Shown here: piece after piece, positions 34,295-42,435 of the stretch | Position numbering within the stretch: position 1 is the stretch's first letter | Layout: each line of letters opens with the position of its first letter | Assembly: GCA_964345035.1 (NCBI GenBank) | Contig: CAYFPO010000009.1 | Coordinates: 1-63,311, forward strand | Length of the DNA: 63,311 bases | Origin: CAYFPO01 sp964345035 | Lineage (GTDB): Bacteria > Fidelibacterota > Marinisomatia > SCGC-AAA003-L08 > GCA-002704045 | Reading direction: 5' to 3' | The notes under the pieces: model-generated | Told to the model about the DNA's origin: nothing | Databases searched by the model: none | The model's input: the letters and a program-made list of their open reading frames with translations, nothing else | Position numbers and translations under genes: made by a program

Positions 34295-37200
34295 TCAGGA
34301 ATCATTAGATTCTGAAACTTCTTGGATCTCCCGGGGAATCCTGGAAACTTCTCTGATTTTTTCCTTTCGGTCTCCAAGATACCATACGACTTCAGTTACT
34401 GTCCCATCAGTAGAATAACCGTAATCTATGATACCTAATGTGTTGCCCGATATTGCATGTAATTGGACTGTCTCAATAAGTTCTGAGTCATTAAATTGGA
34501 TTTCCTTGTAGTAATTTGTTGTTGTTTTGGAGAGACCAATATGATATGCAAAATCAAAAAACAATTCACCCAATTCCCCTGTTTGATACCATGTAATTGT
34601 GGTTGTTCTGCCATTCGATTTATCAATGGTCCTCGAAATTTCTTTTTGCTCATTATAAATAAACTCACGGGATTTTAATTCCCGCCCTTTTCGATCAAAC
34701 CAGGTCATTTCTGATATATTGGAAAATATATCCCATTCTGCCTTTATATACCCATAGTGCGTATTTTCTATTTCATCTAATGGAATATCCTGAAGAAAAC
34801 TGAGTTCATCTTCAAAATATTTAATTGTATGTGTTCTTGCAACTGAAAGTTTTTCCTGGATTGACAAAGCTGTCATTTTATTTAGTTGATCAGCAGCAGA
34901 CTGTTGAGCAAGTAATACATCTCTTTCTGAAATACGGTCTTCAAGTAATCCAATATATTCAGTATAGTCAGTGTAATATTTATCCAATTTTTTCATCATT
35001 TTGTTATATTGTTTTTCCAACATTCTGGCATGCTTTTCGTGAAGATTCATCTGGATTGTTCCCTGCAAAACTCTAATTTGTCTGAAAGATTCCTCAAACC
35101 TTGGTCTCCTTCCTTTCACCTTTCCAGGTGTTTCCCCCAGATTGTTTTCAAGTTCTTTAATAGTTTTTCTGTAAATCCTCTGATCAGTCATAAATTGGTT
35201 TATTTTATTTTTAATACCCCAATAAAATGCTTCCGAAACTGTTCTGTAAAATTCAGCTTCCTCCAACTGATTCTTAATATCTTCTCCAACAAATAGGTAT
35301 TTCAGTAATTCATCTTCTGAATCTCTCATTTTATTTGTGAAATACGGACTGGAAAAAATTTCCTTAAAATAAAGATCTCCGGGATTTAAGTTAGTCTGTT
35401 CCTCCGCAATTTTTAAACGAGCTTCATCAGACTTTAATATCCGTAAATAAATTTTGTAATCTGCATATCTTTGTTGATAGAATTCATGAAGTTGAATGTA
35501 TTGTTGACGGAGAATTCCCATCTGTTTATAATGCAATTGATGATTGAGTGAATAGTCTTGGATGCGGATTGGTTCAAACTGAATTTCACTCCACGGTTTA
35601 ATCCCTGAAAAATTAAATGAACCATCAAATCCAAGATTATATTCATAATTGTCCATCAGATTCAAGTAGGTGGTAGTGGTATTCACATATTTTTTATCCA
35701 ATGCCTGGAGATGTAAATTGATGGCTTCTGCAACAGCCCGATAGAAAATTGCCTGATCGAGAGTATCAGTTATTTGATCTCCGGTCTCCTCTGCCTTCAA
35801 AAGTGTATGTATTTCATTTCGCATATTTTCAGTCAGGAATGGGCTTGTAAATTCATATTGTTCAACACCAATAGCAGATTCTGGAAAACTCAAATCATGC
35901 CTTCTATTATCATAATCCGCTTTCAGGTGCACTGCTGCATGTCTGAATTTTTCCAGTTTGGAATCATAAAACTGATGAAGAACGGCATATTGATTTACCA
36001 TCAGTTTGGCTTGTTTTAAATGAAGGTTACTACTCAATAAAGTATCTGTGACTGCAATGGGTCTGTACGCTTTAAAGTTGATCGGTGGTGTTGCATCCAA
36101 ATTAAAATGACCATATTCCATTTTCTGTTCATAATAGAGTATCATATTCTTGAATTTTGAAACTATATAATTAAATTCCAATTCAAGTCCGTGTGTTTTT
36201 ACTGTGAGGGCTTCAGAAACTGCACTGTAAAATTTTGCCCTTTCCGGTGGATCATGAATTGTATTTGCAACATCCTGAAATTTGAGCAATGAGTCAATAT
36301 TATTTCTTGCGGAAGCTGTAAGATATTTACTGATCTCGGTTGGAAATTTATAATCTGTAATATATGGATTATCATCCACATAATAAATTACCGGTGGACC
36401 TGTTGTATTTAATTCAGCAAGATAATTTTTTCTATCTTTAACGTGGATTTGAGCCCATCTATGTAATTTGATATATTGATCCCGCATGATCAATGCCTGG
36501 TAATAATGCAACCTTTTATCAATAGCTGTGTTAGATATTCTGACTGGGGAAAATTTCAACGATTTCTCGAATTCATCATAAATAACGGTGCGGGTAGCAT
36601 AACCGAAATCCATCTCCATTTCTTGGATGATGTCCGTGTAATCTTCATACAACTCAGTAAATTTGTCATTTAGCTCCAGAGTTTTCAGGTATAATGCTTC
36701 AGCAGCTGCCCGGTAAAAAATTGCCCGTTCCTTTTGATTCTTTATCTCTCTGGCAATTTCATCAAACCTCAGGAGGTATTCTATAGATTGAAATTGTTCA
36801 TAGCTGAGGTATTTACTAAAAAATTTCGGATCATAATAATTTTTGTTCTCCGGATTATCTTTCATAAACTGAATATAGTCCTGCCTTCTTCGGAGGTTTT
36901 CTTTCACCCATTTATATTGATCTATAAATTGGCTCCGCATCACCTGCAATTGATACCAGTGCAGATTTTTGTCTATGGAGTTATCAGTAATTTTAAGCGG
37001 TTGAAACCAGTATTTCGGACGAAATTTTACATATCCTGCATTGAGTACTGCATTCAGATTTTCCGGTGAATTTATATTTTCCACAAAATATTCAGGTCGG
37101 TAGCCATATTGTTCTTCATAGAACCGGATGAGTAATTGATAGTTCTCCAGGGCATCCTGATAATCTGAATCAAGGTCCTGGGACTTTAAAAATAAATGTT

Positions 37201-37405
37201 CAGAAACAGCTTGATAAAACTGAATAAGTTCCAATGTGTCCTGAATTCCGGAAGCGATTTCTTCAAAACGGAGGAGTGCATTTGGATCGTTCCGCACTTC
37301 TTCGGTAAGGAATGGACTGTGATAATAATATCCGTCCTCTCCTTTTTTCGGTTTGGCTGCGAGCAGACAGACCAATCCTATCGTCAGGATTATTCTTTTA
37401 CCCAT
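34295..37405 (-). CDS. Exported protein of five tandem ~165-residue helical repeats with a MORN/RHS-like C-terminus
   Basis: Not recognised. Signal peptide (GKRIILTIGLVCLLAA), then five repeats starting near residues 30, 197, 359, 521 and 686, so the period is 162-167. Each opens S(P/K)(F/Y)(L/F)T, then LL-F-E-I, a D--E-A-FYRAVSEAL-LK helix (FYQAVSEHL, FYRAAAEAL, FYSAVSEAL, FYRAVAEAI, FYRTVSEAF), YE--(M/L)GY, F-P(I/V)-I-D, and LHYYQ--MR-QYI-LH. The last about 190 residues switch to short strands (MTWFDRKGRELKS, TTITWYQTGELGELFF, VTEVVWYLGDRKEK), like MORN or RHS-type repeats. It overlaps the next nuclease gene by 8 bases. The role is probably a large extracytoplasmic helical scaffold. Confidence 0.7.
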   Translation of the reverse strand: MGKRIILTIGLVCLLAAKPKKGEDGYYYHSPFLTEEVRNDPNALLRFEEIASGIQDTLELIQFYQAVSEHLFLKSQDLDSDYQDALENYQLLIRFYEEQYGYRPEYFVENINSPENLNAVLNAGYVKFRPKYWFQPLKITDNSIDKNLHWYQLQVMRSQFIDQYKWVKENLRRRQDYIQFMKDNPENKNYYDPKFFSKYLSYEQFQSIEYLLRFDEIAREIKNQKERAIFYRAAAEALYLKTLELNDKFTELYEDYTDIIQEMEMDFGYATRTVIYDEFEKSLKFSPVRISNTAIDKRLHYYQALIMRDQYIKLHRWAQIHVKDRKNYLAELNTTGPPVIYYVDDNPYITDYKFPTEISKYLTASARNNIDSLLKFQDVANTIHDPPERAKFYSAVSEALTVKTHGLELEFNYIVSKFKNMILYYEQKMEYGHFNLDATPPINFKAYRPIAVTDTLLSSNLHLKQAKLMVNQYAVLHQFYDSKLEKFRHAAVHLKADYDNRRHDLSFPESAIGVEQYEFTSPFLTENMRNEIHTLLKAEETGDQITDTLDQAIFYRAVAEAINLHLQALDKKYVNTTTTYLNLMDNYEYNLGFDGSFNFSGIKPWSEIQFEPIRIQDYSLNHQLHYKQMGILRQQYIQLHEFYQQRYADYKIYLRILKSDEARLKIAEEQTNLNPGDLYFKEIFSSPYFTNKMRDSEDELLKYLFVGEDIKNQLEEAEFYRTVSEAFYWGIKNKINQFMTDQRIYRKTIKELENNLGETPGKVKGRRPRFEESFRQIRVLQGTIQMNLHEKHARMLEKQYNKMMKKLDKYYTDYTEYIGLLEDRISERDVLLAQQSAADQLNKMTALSIQEKLSVARTHTIKYFEDELSFLQDIPLDEIENTHYGYIKAEWDIFSNISEMTWFDRKGRELKSREFIYNEQKEISRTIDKSNGRTTTITWYQTGELGELFFDFAYHIGLSKTTTNYYKEIQFNDSELIETVQLHAISGNTLGIIDYGYSTDGTVTEVVWYLGDRKEKIREVSRIPREIQEVSESNDS

Positions 37406-39035
37406 CTAATATTTCTCCTACCACTGCAACCACGTCCAGAATATTTATGTCGCCATCTTCGTTCCTGTCAGCAATACATATCTGTTCAACAGAAAATTCT
37501 GCGGTATCCAGAATATACCCAACAATCAATACGACATCAAGAATATCCAGGTGACCATCCAGATTGACATCGCCATTGGCATTACAGCTTTCTGATGTAT
37601 TTTCAATGCCGGGAGTACCATAATCTCCACTGGGCATAGGTATATCAGAAGTTTGCCAATTTTCTCCAAGTATATTATCCAACACCGGATTGATAAGCAT
37701 CATACTTGCTCCTGTCGGATCCGGGAAAGTTGCACCATTATCATACCACACTTCATCAATTATTGTCCCATCGGGATGTTCAAGAATTACCTCATCCCAG
37801 GTATTCCCCAGAAAAAAGTCTGAATATTGGTAATCAATGGATACTCCTCCGTTCAATTCCACTTCTTCATTTACTCCCAGCACCAGAAATTCACCCGGTT
37901 CTATCAAAAGTCCACCTGGATGTATTATCGTATGAGAATCACTCCCGTCATCTCGGATGATGATGCCATTTAAGTCAATTTCCACCGGTCCAATATTGGT
38001 TATTTCAAACCATTCTCCGTAAGAATCTGATACTACACCGGGATTGTTCATAATCTCGTTTATAACAAGACCATCACCCGAATTAATTTCCTCAATAGGT
38101 ATTTTCCACATAACCGGGCGGTGGTCGGATACATGGTTTTGATACAGTGCAGAACCCATATAATCATCTATCCGTATGGTTTCCACAAAACCGGATTCAT
38201 TTTCATCAAAAAGTCCATTGGAAATTAATATATGATCCAGAAAGCTGCCCCCATCCCAACCCCAGGGCCATGACTGTTGATAGGGATTATCTGCAATGGG
38301 AGTGGTAACAAAATACACATACTCCGGGTCATTTACCAGAGGCCATAATGAATTGGATCCTTCAGAATCATCAATGGCATCATTAAAATCACCAGCGACA
38401 ATAATATTTTCTTCAATTCCGGAATTGATTTGGTCATGGATATAATCACTTAGGATTATACTCGCTTCAAATCTTCTTTCAAATCCATCATCACAGCATT
38501 TATAGTGAACATTTATCAATTGAAAATCCAAAAACGCATCTCCACATTCCCAGGTGAGTTCCGCTTTCAACGGATATCGATACGCAAATTCCCAACCATC
38601 CCAGGGGAATAAAGTGGTATAACTGCTCAGATTCACACAGTCATTTCTAAATGCAATTCCCAGATCAATTCCTGACAGACCTCCGTCATCTGCATAATCT
38701 GTGTGAATGAAAGTATATGCCGGGATGTCGGAATTCAGATCTTCAAAAACTTCCAGATCGTTAATTTCCTGAAAATTGATCACATCTGGCAGTATATCAG
38801 AAATTATTTCATTCACATAATTCCTGGTATAACCGGATAAAGGGAATTCCTTTACATTCCATGTGACAATTTCCAGACCATGCCAATCGTTGACTCCGTT
38901 AATATCCCAATTATCAATGGGTGGATTTACCGGAATTGTATCTAACGGCGGGCAGTCCTGTGAATTAAGTACATTCATGTGTAAAATACACAGAATTCCT
39001 GCCAGAAATACTAATATGTTTCTGTTATTGACCAT
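37398..39035 (-). CDS. Secreted nuclease-like protein: EEP domain, lamin-tail domain, dockerin-type repeats
   Basis: A 545-residue secreted protein. Residues about 50-345 form an endonuclease/exonuclease/phosphatase (EEP) domain with the active-site elements TWNVKEFP, NFQEIND, GDFNDA, SFLDHIL and SDHRPVMW all present. A lamin-tail domain (about 355-480, LVINEIMNNPG, GEWFEITNIGP) and two dockerin-like calcium loops (DVNLDGHLDILDVVLIVGYI, DRNEDGDINILDVVAVVG) follow. DNase I-like extracellular nucleases of the ExeM/NucH kind combine EEP and lamin-tail domains. Nucleic-acid hydrolysis outside the cell is likely; sphingomyelinase or inositol phosphatase is the alternative for EEP. Confidence 0.85.
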   Translation of the reverse strand: MVNNRNILVFLAGILCILHMNVLNSQDCPPLDTIPVNPPIDNWDINGVNDWHGLEIVTWNVKEFPLSGYTRNYVNEIISDILPDVINFQEINDLEVFEDLNSDIPAYTFIHTDYADDGGLSGIDLGIAFRNDCVNLSSYTTLFPWDGWEFAYRYPLKAELTWECGDAFLDFQLINVHYKCCDDGFERRFEASIILSDYIHDQINSGIEENIIVAGDFNDAIDDSEGSNSLWPLVNDPEYVYFVTTPIADNPYQQSWPWGWDGGSFLDHILISNGLFDENESGFVETIRIDDYMGSALYQNHVSDHRPVMWKIPIEEINSGDGLVINEIMNNPGVVSDSYGEWFEITNIGPVEIDLNGIIIRDDGSDSHTIIHPGGLLIEPGEFLVLGVNEEVELNGGVSIDYQYSDFFLGNTWDEVILEHPDGTIIDEVWYDNGATFPDPTGASMMLINPVLDNILGENWQTSDIPMPSGDYGTPGIENTSESCNANGDVNLDGHLDILDVVLIVGYILDTAEFSVEQICIADRNEDGDINILDVVAVVGEILDG

Positions 39036-39134
39036 AATTATGTCCGCACTCGTTTCCTTTCGTATCAGAAAGGATGGAGAATTTACGAAGATTTAGATAA
39101 AAAGGAAGTGATTTTTTTCCCGTTAAAGATATTC

Positions 39135-41093
39135 TTACCGTAGAGAATTCTGTATAGGAAACCTCAACATCACAGGAAGATGATCAGAGACCAATTTTTC
39201 ATAAATTTCGTATCCACCCATATAATCGGGAATTGGGAGGGTTTGGACAAAATAATCGGATTGGGGAGGGATAAAATCTGTAGTGACCAGAATATGATCC
39301 AAAAAACTCACATAGGGCTCTTTAGGATATGTAACTTGATTTGGGTCATTCACAATTTCCTGATTTACAAAATAAAATCTTCGGTCTTTGAGAAATGGAT
39401 CAAAACTATGTTCATTAGGTGCATCCCTGAGGTCATCATTCCAGTCTCCCAGGATGATGAAGTTACTATATCCCTGATCCAATTCTGCAGCTACATAGTT
39501 GTGAAGCATTTCCACTGCCTGCTGCCGTCTCCAGAGACCCGAATCGCAACATTTTGAATGAATATCCACTACACTCAGCTGAAGGGAATCTTTCCCACAG
39601 ATATACCAGAAATCTCCCCGCAAGGGCGGTCGACCTGCAAAGTTGTAATCATTATCTGCAAAGGGTTCTACCTGGCGCACAAGATGAAACAAATCTTTAC
39701 GGAATACGATTGCCTGATCCATAAATGAAGATTGCTGTGAAATAATGAAATCATACCCGGGTAGTTTTTCCATCAATTTACTGAACCAGCCGGTATAACG
39801 GATTTCCTGAAACGCATATATATCTGCATCCAGATCGGAAACCAACTCAGACAGTGTTTCTATTGTCTCCTCCCATGCAGTAGGAAAAAATTCACAATTC
39901 CAGGTAATAATTTCTATATTTTCAAAAGTGTTAACGGAGGATATATTCCATTTGTCGGGATGAAATTTTGATTTGGGATATTTGCAGTCAGTAGGACTAT
40001 ATTCAATATGTGTTTCCCAACTTATTTCTGGGTCATATATTTTATCCTTGGTGATCTTTTCCAGAGAATGTATTAGCTCCTGAGTTTCCGGATCTGAGGG
40101 GAAATCGTCAGCAAGAGTGGTCTGAGAAACTCTGCCTTCCACAACTGTTTCAAACCCTATAAAGGTATGGGTAGCCGAATCAATATTGAGTTTAATATGT
40201 CCAAATTCTGTTCCATTTCCATAATTCTGGAAAATAAATGTGTGGGAATGAGGATCATACCAAGGGAGAGGATATCCTTTATTCTCTCCTCCAGATATAA
40301 TTATATCCACTCCTTCGGCAAAATAGCCCATCTGAATTGCGTTGAGTGTGGTATCTACTGGATTCCAATCCGGTTCATTAATCATTCTCTCACGGAAATC
40401 AGCATATACCTTTTCTCTTACCCAGGGGACACCTGCGCTGGTGAGAACTATAACTACCTCAGCACCCGCCTCTTTGACTCTTGGAACCCATTTTTGTAAT
40501 GCAGACACTTCTTTCTCAACTGAAATTCCGGGAATATTTTCTGATAACACCCAATCTTTCAAACCTGAGGATACAATTCCAAGGATACCTAATTTCACCC
40601 CTTGAATTTCTTTGATTATATAGGGGTTGATTTTTTCAGTATCCAACCCGCAATTATCACAGTTCAGGTTTGATGCCAGAAATGGAAACTCCGCAGATTT
40701 AATCAATTGGTTCAGGTTCCCGGATCCTAAAATAAAGTCATAACGCCCGGGTACTATTGCATCGTATGCCAGTCCATTCATCCATTGGATAATAGATTCG
40801 CCGCCATCAATTAGTCCCATCGGGTGCCCCTGAAAGAAATTTCCTCCATCAAGCATCAGTAACCCTTCGTTGGAATCACTTAAAGAATTTCTCAACCGTT
40901 CTACGTAACCATACATAGCAGTACCACCCAGTATTTTCGGTGGATATTGTGGATTCATAAAATTTGCCATTTGCGCACCAATCACACCATGGATATCATT
41001 GGTTGTTATAAGATTTATGGTAATTGGGTTGGAACCAAAACATAAACTGAAATATAAGGAAATTATTATTTTTAGTAATTTACGACTTGTCAT
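39135..41093 (-). CDS. Secreted fusion: degenerate 5'-nucleotidase-like metallophosphoesterase + EEP nuclease domain
   Basis: A 652-residue exported protein. The N-terminal half (about 22-310) follows the UshA/5'-nucleotidase phosphoesterase fold, but only the first metal motif (TTNDIHG) is intact. GGD is GGN (MLDGGNFFQG), GNHEFD is GRYDFI, the T-H of the fourth motif is TS (VIVLTSAGV), and GGH is GGE (ISGGENKG). The usual nucleotidase C-terminal domain is replaced by an EEP domain (about 375-650) whose motifs are intact: TWNCEFFP, FQEIRY, DIHSKCC, GDWNDD, SFLDHILV, SDHLPVML. So the nuclease half is probably active and the phosphoesterase half a binding module. Confidence 0.8.
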   Translation of the reverse strand: MTSRKLLKIIISLYFSLCFGSNPITINLITTNDIHGVIGAQMANFMNPQYPPKILGGTAMYGYVERLRNSLSDSNEGLLMLDGGNFFQGHPMGLIDGGESIIQWMNGLAYDAIVPGRYDFILGSGNLNQLIKSAEFPFLASNLNCDNCGLDTEKINPYIIKEIQGVKLGILGIVSSGLKDWVLSENIPGISVEKEVSALQKWVPRVKEAGAEVVIVLTSAGVPWVREKVYADFRERMINEPDWNPVDTTLNAIQMGYFAEGVDIIISGGENKGYPLPWYDPHSHTFIFQNYGNGTEFGHIKLNIDSATHTFIGFETVVEGRVSQTTLADDFPSDPETQELIHSLEKITKDKIYDPEISWETHIEYSPTDCKYPKSKFHPDKWNISSVNTFENIEIITWNCEFFPTAWEETIETLSELVSDLDADIYAFQEIRYTGWFSKLMEKLPGYDFIISQQSSFMDQAIVFRKDLFHLVRQVEPFADNDYNFAGRPPLRGDFWYICGKDSLQLSVVDIHSKCCDSGLWRRQQAVEMLHNYVAAELDQGYSNFIILGDWNDDLRDAPNEHSFDPFLKDRRFYFVNQEIVNDPNQVTYPKEPYVSFLDHILVTTDFIPPQSDYFVQTLPIPDYMGGYEIYEKLVSDHLPVMLRFPIQNSLR

Positions 41094-41124
41094 TGAATTA
41101 GAATGAAGCTAACAAACTTTAATG

Positions 41125-42435
41125 CTAATCAAATAGATATTGTATCGTGCAAGAAATCCCAATTTTGGTTTCATTGATGGTTTCCATCCCTGTCGGATTA
41201 CTGATGTCACCGCTGGGTATAAATTGATCTTCAAATCCATAGGACATTTTGCTGTATCTGCCAGAAATATCCAGTACAAAATTTCCAAATGATTTTCCTA
41301 ATCCTGCAGTAAAAATACTCTCCGTTAACTCACGCATAAGTGGTGATTTTCGATAAATCATACCTACTCTAACCGGGATATTTTCTCCTGCTATATGTTC
41401 CAATCCAAATCTATATATTTCCTCATCAAATAATTCAGTAGAAATAGACCATAATGAATCCAGTTTGGAGTAAAAATTCCATTCATATTCAAATACCAAT
41501 TCAGCAGGATATTCCTGTTTTGGTGTATAACAAAATCCAAATTTAATAGATTCCGGAATTATATATTCACTAATTCCATTAGAAGAAATATTGGTTGAAC
41601 TTGTTGTTTCCCCATCTGAAATAGTATAATTAATTGAATCATCTATAGAAAAATTTAATTCAGAATTATAATTAAATGAAAATTTTGATGATTCTGAGTT
41701 TTTAATTAATAAACCGACTGAATAATATTTACTCCCGGTCAAGGGAATTATTGTAGTTACATCATCTGTTTCACTTTCACTCAGGTTTTCAGTATTTTCA
41801 GGATCTAATACAATGACTGCTCTTCTATCCCCAAAATCAAAATCATTTAGTAAATGAAATCCAAAACCAATGGAAATATATTCGTACAATTTTATTCCCA
41901 GGCTTAGTGAATTTCTAATAATTGTTCCATCATATTCTTCAATATGGTATCCAGCCAGGGGGTCTCTGTAAAGACCATCAATATTACTATCCCCTGCTCT
42001 ATGTACTTCTTCTGTATAATTATAGTCAAATGTGTGAAACGGTGAAATACCGAATCCAATTGTACTAATTCCAAATTTATAGGCACCTGCAATTGCATAA
42101 TCATAATAATTAATTGAATTAAAGACATAGGATGCATCAACTAAATAATCCCCGAAAAAATCGTGAACCGGAAAACTCCTATTTTCTTTATATCTATTCA
42201 TTTGACCGGAAATTACGACACTGTTTGATTTCAATTCAGTTAAAGCTGCCGGATTCGAAATTGCCCAGAACGCTGTGCCGTCTGACATCAATGAAGTGCC
42301 GCCCATGGCATCACCTTTAGATGAACCAATAAATGATTTTTCTGAAATTCCGAGACTCCGATGATAATAGGATTGTGAAAAACTCATTCCCATCACTGTT
42401 AAAATCATTAAATTAATTTTAAAATACATAATCAA
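41125..42435 (-). CDS. FadL/PorV-like outer-membrane protein
   Basis: A 436-residue exported barrel protein. After the signal peptide, GDAMGGTSLMSDGTAFWAIS and NPAALTEL are the GGA-x5-D-x4-xNPAGL element of the FadL/PorV/PorQ family. About 14 strands follow (YDYAIAGAYKFGISTIGFGI, SLSLGIKLYEYISIGFGF, FSFNYNSELNFSI) up to a C-terminal aromatic strand (IGISCTIQYLFD). FadL-type members transport hydrophobic compounds; PorV/PorQ-type members serve type IX secretion. Which applies is not certain. It overlaps the helix-hairpin-helix barrel gene by 17 bases. Confidence 0.7.
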   Translation of the reverse strand: MIMYFKINLMILTVMGMSFSQSYYHRSLGISEKSFIGSSKGDAMGGTSLMSDGTAFWAISNPAALTELKSNSVVISGQMNRYKENRSFPVHDFFGDYLVDASYVFNSINYYDYAIAGAYKFGISTIGFGISPFHTFDYNYTEEVHRAGDSNIDGLYRDPLAGYHIEEYDGTIIRNSLSLGIKLYEYISIGFGFHLLNDFDFGDRRAVIVLDPENTENLSESETDDVTTIIPLTGSKYYSVGLLIKNSESSKFSFNYNSELNFSIDDSINYTISDGETTSSTNISSNGISEYIIPESIKFGFCYTPKQEYPAELVFEYEWNFYSKLDSLWSISTELFDEEIYRFGLEHIAGENIPVRVGMIYRKSPLMRELTESIFTAGLGKSFGNFVLDISGRYSKMSYGFEDQFIPSGDISNPTGMETINETKIGISCTIQYLFD

